Below are positions 26,762 to 35,221 of a stretch of 64,000 bases of DNA, piece after piece; the first letter of the stretch is position 1; each line of letters opens with the position of its first letter. The stretch lies in assembly GCF_029338335.1 (NCBI RefSeq), contig NZ_CP119796.1, one strand, 5' to 3'. This stretch comes from Halomontanus rarus (GTDB lineage: Archaea; Halobacteriota; Halobacteria; Halobacteriales; Natrialbaceae). The translations under genes and the position numbers were made by a program. The notes below the pieces were generated by a model, which had not been told where the DNA came from, made no database searches, and worked only from the letters and a program-made list of their open reading frames with translations.

Positions 26762-27456
26762 GCGATCTTTCCTCGAGTAGTACCTATCGCGAATTAATTC
26801 ATGGAGACACCTTCGAGTTACTTCGCGGACTCGAAACTGACAGTGCGCACTGTGCAATAGTAGATTATCCGTGGGAGTTCGATCGCGAGAATGGAACAGG
26901 ACGGTATACTGAGTTCTACGAAACAGAACTTATCGATCGCTTCGCTGACGTGCTCGCTGAACTCTCGCGAATTCTCATTGACGGCTCTTGGCTGTTCGCG
27001 TTCGCCGACGACGAGATCCAACTGGATGTTCACGGCCTAATCGAGGATTCCGATTTCAAGCGCCGACAGACGTGTGTATGGGACTTCGAGCAGTTATCGA
27101 TGGGTGCGTATCATCGGATCGCACACTATCCAATTCTCACTGCGACTGTTGGTGACACAGATCGACAACTCCGGTCCCGAGGGACCGTCTACCGGGCGCT
27201 GCGCTCGACCGGTGCTATCAGCGTCGGCCACGAGCGTCCTACATCGAAACCCATTGACCTCTACCGCCAGATGCTCGAGCCACCCGTACTCGAGCAGGGG
27301 GAACGGCTGCTTGAGCCATTCGCAGGTACCGCACCGGGGCTCTCGGTTTGCCAAGAGCGAAATCTGAGGTACTGGGGTGTAGATATTGATGCGGAGATCG
27401 TCGAGGAACGCCAGCAGGAGCCAGCCGCAGTCTCACTCAAGGGGTGGCTCTCGTGA
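26758..27456 (+). CDS. DNA methyltransferase (amino-methylating, beta-type order)
   Basis: 232 aa. The catalytic motif IV reads VDYPWEFD (about residue 38, a DPPW variant as in N6-adenine/N4-cytosine enzymes). The AdoMet-binding motif I LLEPFAGTAPGLSVC comes late (about 192), the motif order of beta-class enzymes. SKPIDLYRQML (about 173) matches the motif X region. No cognate restriction enzyme is adjacent, so it is an orphan methylase, likely protecting element DNA or regulating it. The recognition site is unknown. It has a GTG start with a 4-nt overlap with the DUF7563 gene. Confidence 0.88.
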   Translation: MSDLSSSSTYRELIHGDTFELLRGLETDSAHCAIVDYPWEFDRENGTGRYTEFYETELIDRFADVLAELSRILIDGSWLFAFADDEIQLDVHGLIEDSDFKRRQTCVWDFEQLSMGAYHRIAHYPILTATVGDTDRQLRSRGTVYRALRSTGAISVGHERPTSKPIDLYRQMLEPPVLEQGERLLEPFAGTAPGLSVCQERNLRYWGVDIDAEIVEERQQEPAAVSLKGWLS

Positions 27457-27761
27457 CGTCTTCAGATAATTCTGAGCGCCCGCGAACGTGGGACGCAGCC
27501 TACGAAGACTGGGCAAACAAAGCCGGTGAGAACCTCGAGAAGTGGGGTCATCAAAATATTGATACGCTGTTGCTCGCAACCCAAGAGGAACTCGGAGAGT
27601 TGTCGCAAGCATTTCTCGAGGCGCGTGATGAAGGTGGAGATCCAGAGCAGATCCGAGAGGAACTTGATGATCTCGCGGCGCTCATGTTCCAGATCCAGTT
27701 CTCGGTCGAATACTGCTCACTACAGTCGACGACTAAGCGAATGGGGGGTGACGACTCGTGA
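27453..27761 (+). CDS. MazG-like nucleotide pyrophosphohydrolase
   Basis: 102 aa from GTG 27453, which overlaps the methyltransferase stop by 4 nt; an upstream GTG (27444) is also in frame. The helix pair TQEELGELSQAFLEA ... EELDDLAALMFQI carries the ExxE(12-28)ExxD metal motif of the all-alpha NTP-PPase (MazG) fold. Such enzymes hydrolyse (d)NTPs to monophosphates and are common in viruses and mobile elements. The role could be nucleotide-pool control or removal of non-canonical nucleotides. Confidence 0.82.
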   Translation: MTSSDNSERPRTWDAAYEDWANKAGENLEKWGHQNIDTLLLATQEELGELSQAFLEARDEGGDPEQIREELDDLAALMFQIQFSVEYCSLQSTTKRMGGDDS

Positions 27762-28528
27762 GCCTCGAGGACTTCGGGGTCACGAGCCGCGAATCGCTCC
27801 GTGACGTTGCGACGAATCAGCACGGGGAGAAGGCCTGTCCGGTCTGTTCGAACCCTATCGGTCACACTGAAGACGTCATGGAGATCCCGGTCCGCCGACT
27901 CGTCAACGACGATCTTCGAGAGCGGCTCGAGGATCTCGGTCGTGTCTACGTGCGCTCGCGCGGCTGGCAGTGTCACGTCGATGACCTACTGTTACCACAA
28001 ACCGTCTCCGGTCCAAAGGCTGCTGGATTCGCTTCGAGCACGTGGACGGGCGTTCGCGCGCAATTTGGCGATGGATCGACTGGTTGGGTTCCAGTCCTAA
28101 ACGAGGATCTACCGGACGTCCCGTTCGAGGAACTCAACGACCTGGACGACGCGAGCGACGAGCGAACTCGAGTCGGGATGTGGATGAAGGATGATTGCGA
28201 CGTCTACGCTGGTCGCGCGAAGTCCGGAGAATCGGACCTGCTCAACACCGAACCCGGCGACCGTGGCTGGTTGGGGAACCCGTTCTCGGTCGAACGGTTC
28301 GGGCGCGAGCAGGCGATCGCGATGTACACGCACGCGGTTTTGCACCGGTGCGAACAAGACGTCGAGTTCCGAAACGCCCTCGGAGACCTCCAAGGCACGG
28401 GAACCGTGCTGGGGTGCTGGTGTCGTCGCCTCAAGGACGACGAACCGGCCTGTCACTGCGACGTCCTGGTACGGGTGATCGACGACGTCCTCGTTCCCCG
28501 AAATCACAACGGAGGTGAGAACGCGTGA
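27758..28528 (+). CDS. Zinc-finger / DUF4326 fusion protein
   Basis: 256 aa, GTG start with 4-nt overlap. Residues about 25-75 hold a CPVCSNPIGH and later C/H residues typical of a zinc finger. Residues about 145-245 match DUF4326: DVYAGRAKSGE, GDRGWLGNPFSVERFGREQ, LGCWCRRLKD and CHCDVLVRVIDDVL. DUF4326 is a phage-common domain of unproven biochemistry. Here it follows methyltransferase and MazG-like genes, so a nucleotide or DNA-modification role is a reasonable guess. Confidence 0.82.
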   Translation: MSLEDFGVTSRESLRDVATNQHGEKACPVCSNPIGHTEDVMEIPVRRLVNDDLRERLEDLGRVYVRSRGWQCHVDDLLLPQTVSGPKAAGFASSTWTGVRAQFGDGSTGWVPVLNEDLPDVPFEELNDLDDASDERTRVGMWMKDDCDVYAGRAKSGESDLLNTEPGDRGWLGNPFSVERFGREQAIAMYTHAVLHRCEQDVEFRNALGDLQGTGTVLGCWCRRLKDDEPACHCDVLVRVIDDVLVPRNHNGGENA

Positions 28529-29004
28529 GTCGGTCCGCAAACGCCGACCGCGGTCGACTCGCAGAGGAGTTCGCCTGCGATCGGTGGGGTCTCGAGCACT
28601 TAGCGCTCGACGCGAATGCGCCGGACTGGCTCGACGCCCGTGTTCGTGACGACATCGTCACGGACCTTGGTTTTATTGTTGTTTCGCGTGGAACGCCAGT
28701 CGACGTAAAGTCGTGCTGGGACGTCTACGATGGTCGAGCCGGGCGAATCAAGATCAAGAAGTCGAACCACGATACCCTCCTCGAGGAAGATGGCGAGTAC
28801 GTTATCTCGGTGTTGGATCGTGAAGCGTCCGACGTCGAAGACGAGAGCATCTGCGTCCTCCGTGCGGCACTCACGTCGGCGAAAACGGTCGATGCGATGG
28901 TCGACACGTGGTGGCCGTGCGGTCGATCGCAACGTGACGACGGTCCGTTCGTCCAGTTACCCTGGACGAGATTCTTCGACGACCTCCGAGGTGACGAGCC
29001 GTGA
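28525..29004 (+). CDS. Putative PD-(D/E)XK nuclease-like protein
   Basis: 159 aa, GTG start with 4-nt overlap. The fold-diagnostic piece is GFIVVSRGTPVDVKSCWDVY (about residues 49-68): a beta-strand ending in DVK, as in the D...(E/D)xK core of archaeal resolvase/restriction-like nucleases, with an upstream helix RGRLAEEFACDRWG that supplies the conserved Glu. Catalysis is inferred and no experimental family was recognised. It may process element DNA during replication or recombination. Confidence 0.6.
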   Translation: MSRSANADRGRLAEEFACDRWGLEHLALDANAPDWLDARVRDDIVTDLGFIVVSRGTPVDVKSCWDVYDGRAGRIKIKKSNHDTLLEEDGEYVISVLDREASDVEDESICVLRAALTSAKTVDAMVDTWWPCGRSQRDDGPFVQLPWTRFFDDLRGDEP

Positions 29005-30743
29005 GCTCCGACGCACGATCGGGAGCGACGCCGACCGTCGTTCCGGGCGGTGACTACGATCTCCCGCGAAACGAGGGCGTCGAGACGCGGACAAAGACGT
29101 ATCCCACACCGTCGGGTCACGGTGGCGGTGGGAAGTTTGTGCTGAACGACGCGCATCGGCCTGTCGAGCACATTCCGTTCGACGCCGGTGAGACTCGCGA
29201 GATACCCGACGGCTCGCTCTACCAGCACGCACGCGCCGCGTATTATGCGCACGAGGACGCGATCATCACCGATCCGGAGGGCAACGAGCGGATCGTTCTC
29301 TCTCGAGAGTTCGTTATCGACGGCGTTCCTCACGGCGTGATCTTCACCTCGAGCCGCTGGCGTGGCGGTCGCGGGAAGGGGGATCGCTACCGTCCGTTCT
29401 ACAAGTACGACGTGACGGTGAAACCGCTCGATAACGATGGAAACATCGAGTGGAATCGAACGCCGCTGAACGCGCTGTCGCTGAAGATCCAACCACAGTA
29501 CGAGGGACTCGTCGATAGTAGTGGAAACCCGGTAAATCTCCCGTACGGAATCGGGACACTCGTGCATGTTCAGACGACGTGGGTCGAGCACCCAGAGGTG
29601 CTCGCCGATCGCGCTGCCGAGTTGGTCGCACACGTCTTCGACTACGACCTCGAAACGAGCTCGATCAACGAGGAGAGCAAAGGATTCTGGAAAGCCGAGA
29701 CGCACGTCCGCTACGACGATGCGAAGACCGATGACGTCGTGCATACTGTTCGCCAGAGCGCCGATCTCCTTGCCGAACACGCTGCCGACGTCGACACCGG
29801 CGGGCTCGCCTCGGGCGGTCAGTGGCTCGAGGCGAAGATCACAACGCGGGACTGGCACGAGCTCGGGTTCCCACGCCTGAATGCGAACATCTTGCTGAAG
29901 GTGTACTACCCGGACAACCCGCAAGCCGTCGAGTATCCGTTCGATCAACCGAAGATGGAAGCAGCATTGATGGGGAATCCGAACGGCGACAACTATCACT
30001 GGAACGAGTGGGACGACATCATGCGCGCGCTTCGCGAGATCGTCCTGTCGCACCTGGTGTGGGCCGACGTCGGTGTGACCGAGCTCGTCGGCGACGACGT
30101 GTTCGACGGACCGACCGGCGATCCGTACGAGTGGCAGCATCCGGAGGGTCGGCGCTGGTGGCTCAGACGACACTACGAGTCGCTCGTTCCAGACCTCTAC
30201 CGTGAAGTGACCAAGCCGAACACGCAGCTCGTCTACGATATCATCCAGTGCGTTCGACGGCACGGAACGGTCAACTACCAGACGCTCATGGACGAGACCG
30301 GCGGTGCCTACCGAACCGTTCGCGAGCACGTTACTCGGTTGTGCTATCCGAACGGCGATCGCGAAAGCGACGAACCGGGTATCCTCAAGAAGATTCAGGG
30401 CGTTCAGACGTGGGTTGCGTTCTCCTCAAGGTTCTTCGAGGATTGTGCCGACGACGCGCTCGACCAAGTGTACCCCGATGACACGCCTGAAGACGAGCGT
30501 GAGCGGGCGGAAGAACGTCGCGAGGAGCGCCAGCAGCGCCAGCAAGAGAACGACGCCGACGAGCAAGAGGACGGTGGAGACGGTCGCGACGATCGCGACG
30601 ATCGGGGCGACGCCTGGACGCTGATCGACACGCTCAACTACCAGCCATCGAACGTTGGGAAGTTCATCGAACGCGGCGATATCGACCCGCAGGACGTAAA
30701 GGTCCGGACGTCACCGTACGATTGGCTTCAGGCGACGGGTTAA
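29001..30743 (+). CDS. Large unrecognised protein with C-terminal winged helix (possible replication protein)
   Basis: 580 aa, GTG start with a 4-nt overlap, last gene of the left operon. Residues 1-300 are beta-rich, with a GHGGGGKFVL segment and repeated long acidic strands. Residues about 410-475 (YDIIQCVRRHGTVNYQTLMDETGG then YRTVREHVTRL) look like a winged helix-turn-helix. A Glu/Arg/Gln coiled stretch (about 490-545) precedes a C-terminal NVGKFIERGDIDPQDVKV segment. Size, position and the hairpin-rich region just downstream suggest replication initiation, but I see no catalytic motif and do not assign it. Confidence 0.7.
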   Translation: MSSDARSGATPTVVPGGDYDLPRNEGVETRTKTYPTPSGHGGGGKFVLNDAHRPVEHIPFDAGETREIPDGSLYQHARAAYYAHEDAIITDPEGNERIVLSREFVIDGVPHGVIFTSSRWRGGRGKGDRYRPFYKYDVTVKPLDNDGNIEWNRTPLNALSLKIQPQYEGLVDSSGNPVNLPYGIGTLVHVQTTWVEHPEVLADRAAELVAHVFDYDLETSSINEESKGFWKAETHVRYDDAKTDDVVHTVRQSADLLAEHAADVDTGGLASGGQWLEAKITTRDWHELGFPRLNANILLKVYYPDNPQAVEYPFDQPKMEAALMGNPNGDNYHWNEWDDIMRALREIVLSHLVWADVGVTELVGDDVFDGPTGDPYEWQHPEGRRWWLRRHYESLVPDLYREVTKPNTQLVYDIIQCVRRHGTVNYQTLMDETGGAYRTVREHVTRLCYPNGDRESDEPGILKKIQGVQTWVAFSSRFFEDCADDALDQVYPDDTPEDERERAEERREERQQRQQENDADEQEDGGDGRDDRDDRGDAWTLIDTLNYQPSNVGKFIERGDIDPQDVKVRTSPYDWLQATG

Positions 30744-30917
30744 GCCGGCTCGTCGCCTCGTGTTCGCGTTCTCAGTAGCTACAGCATTCGTCGACGACGC
30801 TGTTTTTGGCGCGTTCTACCGCTTCAATTTCATAACCTCAGAACTATGTCTTTATTCGCGTAATCTAACTACCGTCTCTTTCGTGGAGTGCCTCGAGTCG
30901 ACGACGATCGCGAGCGT

Positions 30918-30935
30918 GAGCGCGAATGCGCGCTC
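30918..30935. repeat. Hairpin GAGCGCG-AATG-CGCGCTC
   Basis: Perfect 7-bp stem with a 4-nt loop in the non-coding region, within a longer imperfect palindrome (GCGAGCG 30910-30916 with CGCTCGC 30931-30937). Confidence 0.6.
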
Positions 30936-31033
30936 GCCTTGGACCGGTGTTTTAGCGGGTATTCTGCCGTCTCAGGGGCGTATCTGTCATGGTCTGTCGG
31001 CAGGGTCGGGTGCCAGCCCCCCATAGCCTATAG

Positions 31034-31049
31034 TGCCGCTGGGGCGGCA
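31034..31049. repeat. Hairpin TGCCGC-TGGG-GCGGCA
   Basis: Perfect 6-bp stem with a 4-nt loop, nine nt before the larger hairpin at 31059. Confidence 0.6.
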
Positions 31050-31058
31050 GGGTAAAAC

Positions 31059-31083
31059 GGCCGGGGGCATAGCGCCCCCGGCC
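31059..31083. repeat. Strong GC hairpin, 10-bp stem
   Basis: GGCCGGGGGC and GCCCCCGGCC pair perfectly around the loop ATAGC. No T-tract follows, so a terminator is less likely than a replication or RNA structure. Confidence 0.65.
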
Positions 31084-31445
31084 TACCGCACAAGGTCGGA
31101 TTTGCTATTGAACGTTCTTGGACGGCGCTCACTCTAGTACTGAGGTATTATAGAGGGTGGCAGTGGATATCGCCACATGGGGCTACGAGGGTCGCATCAA
31201 ATCTCACTGATTCTCGAGATCGCTCTCGGAAGTTCGATATACATCTTGATGAAAGTATTTCTGATTGAATAGTTTGGACTGCGAACTGACCATTGGGATT
31301 CCTACCAGTTCAGGTGATGTTCATGACGCCATGCAAGATATACAAAGCGTGTCTCGAACCCATGGTGAATTCTGTGGTCCTCAATGTCCCTATGCCACAA
31401 CAAATGATATGATTTTTAATATGTGGTTTCTTATCCAGAATAGCA

Positions 31446-32324
31446 GTGATCAATCTCGATAGGATCAGACGATTTTTCCAAACCCCATATGTGTGGTTGC
31501 TAATCATGAGTATCATTTTTGGAGTGTTATATTTTGGGATATTATTTGAGGTGATTCCTACGATATACCCATTGCTGCCTCGAAGTGAAATGATATTCAT
31601 ATCAAGGGGATTCTCAATAACACTCTTTGGATCATATCTAGTAGTTATCTTAATTGACCGATCATACAGAGAGTCAGAAGAACAAGACCAACACCGAAGA
31701 GAAACAATCGCTCTACAACAACTGACTGCTCCAATCAACCGTAATTTAACGTTACTTGGGAACTGGTATGTCGCTTCTAAGCGTGAAAAGCCCAATGAGC
31801 CGCCAAAAAGTTACAATGAATTGTTTGGACCAGATTATTTTGAATCAGTCAAATGTCTTGATTTCTCAAAAGAATATAAGACAGGAAATGAAAAAACGAT
31901 TACATGGCTTTCTTGGAGTGCTAAGGAAATGATAGATCTTCGAGAAAATATTGACGAAACTGTCAAGAAATATGGGGATTCTATGGATACTGAACTAGTT
32001 GAAAATCTGCAGAGCCTATCTGGTTCATCCCTGGGGAGTATGATCATTCAAATAGAGCAAACGAACGCATTAGAATGTAACTCAAATAATAGCGGTAAAA
32101 AGGCTGCTCCTTTATTGGCCAGTGAAGGTTGGGAAGATTCGTTAGAAAAACATGTCGAATCACTACTAAATATATCACAATATTATGAAGAAAATAACTC
32201 GATGGCCGTAAGCCCAGTCGACAAAAAAGGATTCTGGAGAGATGATATCTTTCCTAGGTTCGGTGTTGGAAATATTGAATATAAAGAAAACGATGACTCT
32301 GACTCGCAATGGACAAGGTTATAA
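31446..32324 (+). CDS. AT-rich membrane protein of unknown function (cargo)
   Basis: 292 aa. Two N-terminal transmembrane helices (residues about 13-38 and 48-68) are followed by a long cytoplasmic part with helical segments (EQDQHRRETIALQQLT). Codon use and base composition are far more AT-rich than neighbouring genes, so it was probably acquired separately. The GTG start at 31446 lies about 27-30 nt after a TATA-like box. No family recognised. Position in a cargo slot suggests a moron such as superinfection exclusion or defence, but this is only inference. Confidence 0.7.
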   Translation: MINLDRIRRFFQTPYVWLLIMSIIFGVLYFGILFEVIPTIYPLLPRSEMIFISRGFSITLFGSYLVVILIDRSYRESEEQDQHRRETIALQQLTAPINRNLTLLGNWYVASKREKPNEPPKSYNELFGPDYFESVKCLDFSKEYKTGNEKTITWLSWSAKEMIDLRENIDETVKKYGDSMDTELVENLQSLSGSSLGSMIIQIEQTNALECNSNNSGKKAAPLLASEGWEDSLEKHVESLLNISQYYEENNSMAVSPVDKKGFWRDDIFPRFGVGNIEYKENDDSDSQWTRL

Positions 32325-32556
32325 TCTTAAAATAGTGCGGTTTCAAATCTAAACCACCAGACACGTCCGATAGACTGCCTGTCCCACTGTGTGGAATTCA
32401 ATGTGCCAGGTGCTGCATAGGCGCTCTATGTTCAGCAGGTCGTTTCAGACACCAATCCGAGAGATGGGGTGACTACTCTGGTAACGTCTTCACCTGTACT
32501 ATGCACTCATTCCAGTAGAATACAGAATAAAAGAAAGGGTGGCTAACTACTCTCAC
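32325..32556. other. Intergenic, nothing recognised
   Basis: 232 nt between the membrane protein and the convergent AbrB-type gene. No hairpin with a U-tract and no gene seen. Confidence 0.4.
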
Positions 32557-32739
32557 TCACCGATTTGGCCGTTTGATCCGTGCGAAGTCGTCCCCTTCAT
32601 CACACTGCCATAACACTGGTTCACCTCGCTCGAGTTCCAACTCTTCGGCGATATCTCTCGGGATCGTAACCGAGACGGTATCATCGTAATCTCGACCTTG
32701 CACAGTCGTCGTCGTTGCGAACGTTTCGTAGACGGGCAT
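32557..32739 (-). CDS. AbrB/MazE/SpoVT-type DNA-binding protein
   Basis: 60 aa. The swapped-hairpin motif YDDTVSVTIPRDIAEELELERGEPVLWQ fits the AbrB/MazE fold. It is a likely transition-state-type regulator or an antitoxin; no toxin gene is adjacent. It is divergent from the spike operon, with about 140 nt of AT-rich promoter between, so control of that operon or of itself is possible. ATG 32739. Confidence 0.8.
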   Translation of the reverse strand: MPVYETFATTTTVQGRDYDDTVSVTIPRDIAEELELERGEPVLWQCDEGDDFARIKRPNR

Positions 32740-32879
32740 ATCACGCTCTGAGTAACCTTCCGAGTGATAAATATAGGGTATTATGAGAGTCTCAGACGGT
32801 TGTTAATCGATTCAATAATATTACATGATCTGATCTAGAGAGTACTCGAGACGGCCGGTCGCTCCGGTCGTGGAAACCA

Positions 32880-34478
32880 ATGAGTTTCGACAACGAGGCC
32901 CGTAATGGGCCAGAAGCCTCCTTTTCGGAGGACAAGACGGCAGAGAGCATCGACTACGAACACGGCGCGTCGCTTACTCGTCGGCAGATGATGATCGCGA
33001 CCGCGGGGGCCGCACTCGCGGTCAGTGCTACGGGAACGGCAGCGGCAGCGACCTACAATTTCGAGAGCGAATACGCACCGACGCCCCGCGTTCCGGGCTC
33101 GGTGACGATCGACGAACACACCGACGGTATGACGTCGGCGCTCGAGTACCTCGCTGACGACGAGAGTACTACCGACCTCCGAGACGACGGGGCGATGCTC
33201 GTGCCGCACGACGACGAGGACGAGCCGCACAACCCAGTCCAGTACCGGCCGGATCGACTCGACTCGAGCGAGCTGCGAAAATTCCCTCGCGGTGAGACCC
33301 GAGAGGTCGAGGAGGACGGCGAGACGGTCGAGGAGGATATCAGCTGGACGGACGTCGACGAATGGGCGGTCGAGAACGGCGCTGGCAGCGTCGACGAGAC
33401 GAGCGCGGCGAACGGTGCCGACGCGATCGTCGTCTCTGCCGACGGCGACGAGACTGTCGGGCGGTTCGACGCCGTCGATATCGATTCGAGCGTCGCTCGA
33501 AAGTTCATTCAGGCGATTCTTCGCGTCGAGGGCGTCGGTGATTCGTCGGCCGCAACCGTCCGGGCAATCGATACGAGCGGCGAGAGCGACCTCGTTGCGG
33601 CGATCGACGTCGAGCTCAATGGCGACGACGACACATTCGTCGTTCAAAAGCAAATTGGCGAGCTCGAGGACGCGGACGACCTTGAGCAAATCGACGCGGT
33701 CGAGGTCGTCGCGGATAGTTGCGACGTGACGATCGCCGGCTTGAACATGGATCGCGCGACGCGGTGGTCGTTCGGCGAGACAGAGGAGCTCGTCGAGGAC
33801 GACGACGGCGAGGAGGTCCTCGAAACGAACACGGTTCACGAGCCGGTCGGAGAGGTCGCGCTCGCGGACGTCGACGACGGACCGCTCTCGACGCTCGATA
33901 ACGCGTTTTCAGACGCGACGATTCAAGGGCTCGACGTCGATATCGAATTTGACGTCGGCGGGCTCTCGGATGATGCGGTCGACCTCGCATTCGAAGACGC
34001 ATCGCGGCACACACCGGACCGTCGGATGCGTCTCGTGACGAATTTCGAGCTGCCGACGGCGTACGCGCTCGAGTATAATGCGCTTGCGCTCGAGGACACG
34101 GTCGCTCATACGGGCGAGCGATATCGGACCGTCGAATTTGTGGCTGGCGAGGACGACCCGGTGACGCTCGACGCGATCGACGACGAGGACGTCGACGGAT
34201 GGGTCGAGCGGACGGTCGATTACCGCGACGCCGAGCTCGACGACGACCTCACGCTGACGTCGTCGGTGAACGCGGGCGAGGTCGTCGCCGTCTATTACGA
34301 GGTTCTGGTCAGGGACTCGGAAGAAAGCGAGCTCGAGGACACGTCGGGAATCGCTGCCGGACCGACTGGCAGCGAGGGCGGTGGTATCATGTCGACGATT
34401 TTCTCGCTGCCGGGGATTATCGTCTCGGCGCTCGGCATTGCCGGGCTTAGGCGCTGGCTCACGAATTGGAGGGACTGA
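32880..34478 (+). CDS. Tat-exported, C-terminally anchored spike-like protein
   Basis: 532 aa. A twin-arginine signal (SLTRRQMMIATAGAALAVSA, RR at residues 34-35) ends near TAAAATYNF. The body (about 60-500) is very acidic and beta-rich. A Gly-rich hinge and a hydrophobic helix STIFSLPGIIVSALGIAGLRR (about 505-527) close the protein. This layout (Tat export, large ectodomain, single C-terminal membrane anchor) matches spike proteins of pleolipoviruses; the identity is inferred from layout, not from a recognised sequence match. It heads the membrane-protein operon. Confidence 0.65.
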   Translation: MSFDNEARNGPEASFSEDKTAESIDYEHGASLTRRQMMIATAGAALAVSATGTAAAATYNFESEYAPTPRVPGSVTIDEHTDGMTSALEYLADDESTTDLRDDGAMLVPHDDEDEPHNPVQYRPDRLDSSELRKFPRGETREVEEDGETVEEDISWTDVDEWAVENGAGSVDETSAANGADAIVVSADGDETVGRFDAVDIDSSVARKFIQAILRVEGVGDSSAATVRAIDTSGESDLVAAIDVELNGDDDTFVVQKQIGELEDADDLEQIDAVEVVADSCDVTIAGLNMDRATRWSFGETEELVEDDDGEEVLETNTVHEPVGEVALADVDDGPLSTLDNAFSDATIQGLDVDIEFDVGGLSDDAVDLAFEDASRHTPDRRMRLVTNFELPTAYALEYNALALEDTVAHTGERYRTVEFVAGEDDPVTLDAIDDEDVDGWVERTVDYRDAELDDDLTLTSSVNAGEVVAVYYEVLVRDSEESELEDTSGIAAGPTGSEGGGIMSTIFSLPGIIVSALGIAGLRRWLTNWRD

Positions 34479-34480
34479 GG

Positions 34481-34861
34481 ATGAGCTCGAGCGACGACTA
34501 CCTCGACCGGGGCGAGGGAACCAACCCGGCTGCCGCGATGATGAGCGGTGTCTCGGGCGCGATTTATGCCATTTTCGGCGGGGCGATTATGGTAATTTCC
34601 TCGATGTTCGACGGCATCGCGGACTTTCTGGACGTGTTCGGGGCGTCGCGTGACTTTTTCGTCGCGTTCCTCACCGAACCGACAATCCTCCTCTCGGGGG
34701 GCGCTCGGTATTCGCTCTATTCAATCACACAAGGCGATTGGGCATTCTTCGGGCCGGCGACGTTCATGGTCGCGGTCGTCTCGATCGCGTTGGGTTGGGT
34801 AGCGTGGGAGTTCTTCGACCCGGAGATACCGATCGTCGACGACCTTCTCCCGTGGAGGTGA
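34481..34861 (+). CDS. Small membrane protein 1 (VP3-like position)
   Basis: 126 aa. Hydrophobic segments lie at about residues 17-45, 55-75 and 88-112, with a soluble charged N-terminus and a DPEIPIVDDLLPWR tail. I do not recognise the family. It starts 3 nt after the spike gene. In pleolipoviruses a multi-pass internal membrane protein sits beside the spike gene, so this is a candidate matrix-type membrane protein. Confidence 0.7.
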   Translation: MSSSDDYLDRGEGTNPAAAMMSGVSGAIYAIFGGAIMVISSMFDGIADFLDVFGASRDFFVAFLTEPTILLSGGARYSLYSITQGDWAFFGPATFMVAVVSIALGWVAWEFFDPEIPIVDDLLPWR

Positions 34862-34864
34862 ACG

Positions 34865-35221
34865 ATGGTAGACGCCGAGACGTATGTACGGAACGGGCGG
34901 ATTCGCGCGACGGCGTTAGTGACGACGATGGTGTCGTCGCTGGTCTATGCCATGTGGGACGGCTACATCGGGTTTCTCACCGCGGTGTGGTCCGTACCGG
35001 CGGATATCGCGGACGCGGGCTTTAGTGCGGTCCGGATTGCTGGCGTCTCACTGTTCGCGCAACCGAGACAGACAATGGGTCTCGCGTGGTCGGTCGCAAC
35101 GTCCTCACTGCCGGAGATGGGGCCGTTGACGTTCGTTGCCGCGGTGATTCTGGTCGTCGTCGTCTTCCGGTTGCTCGAGGAGATTCTCGATTACATTCGC
35201 GGGGTGTGGTCGAATGGTTGA
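34865..35221 (+). CDS. Small membrane protein 2
   Basis: 118 aa with hydrophobic stretches at about 17-45, 55-70 and 85-108. It follows the previous gene by 4 nt and overlaps the next by 8 nt, so translation is coupled. The pattern AMWDGYIGF in a membrane segment resembles AIFGGAIMVI of the preceding protein, so the two may be diverged paralogues. No family assigned. Confidence 0.65.
   Translation: MVDAETYVRNGRIRATALVTTMVSSLVYAMWDGYIGFLTAVWSVPADIADAGFSAVRIAGVSLFAQPRQTMGLAWSVATSSLPEMGPLTFVAAVILVVVVFRLLEEILDYIRGVWSNG

Larger units (their letters stand above)
30744..31445. other. Long non-coding hairpin region (candidate origin or RNA)
   Basis: 702 nt with no convincing gene; the 88-aa and 65-aa frames inside have no coding character. 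The left half is GC-rich with three hairpins (see next entries) and the right half is AT-rich. TTTTTAATATG at 31410-31420 is a candidate promoter for the membrane protein at 31446. Confidence 0.6.

Noticed and set aside
28725..30329. 534-aa minus-strand open frame
   Set aside because: Lies antisense to the 580-aa gene and the nuclease-like gene. High GC at third positions keeps the opposite frame open, and the composition (Val/Arg-rich, no motif) is that of a shadow. The same applies to 58544-60148.
30760..31026. 88-aa frame in the hairpin region
   Set aside because: Neutral composition unlike haloarchaeal proteins, overlaps hairpins, no start signals.
31265..31462. 65-aa frame before the AT-rich membrane protein
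   Set aside because: No motif and it overlaps the better-supported start of the membrane protein.
32835..33839. 334-aa minus-strand frame over the spike-like gene
   Set aside because: The sense frame has a Tat signal and membrane anchor, while the antisense frame has no recognisable features.
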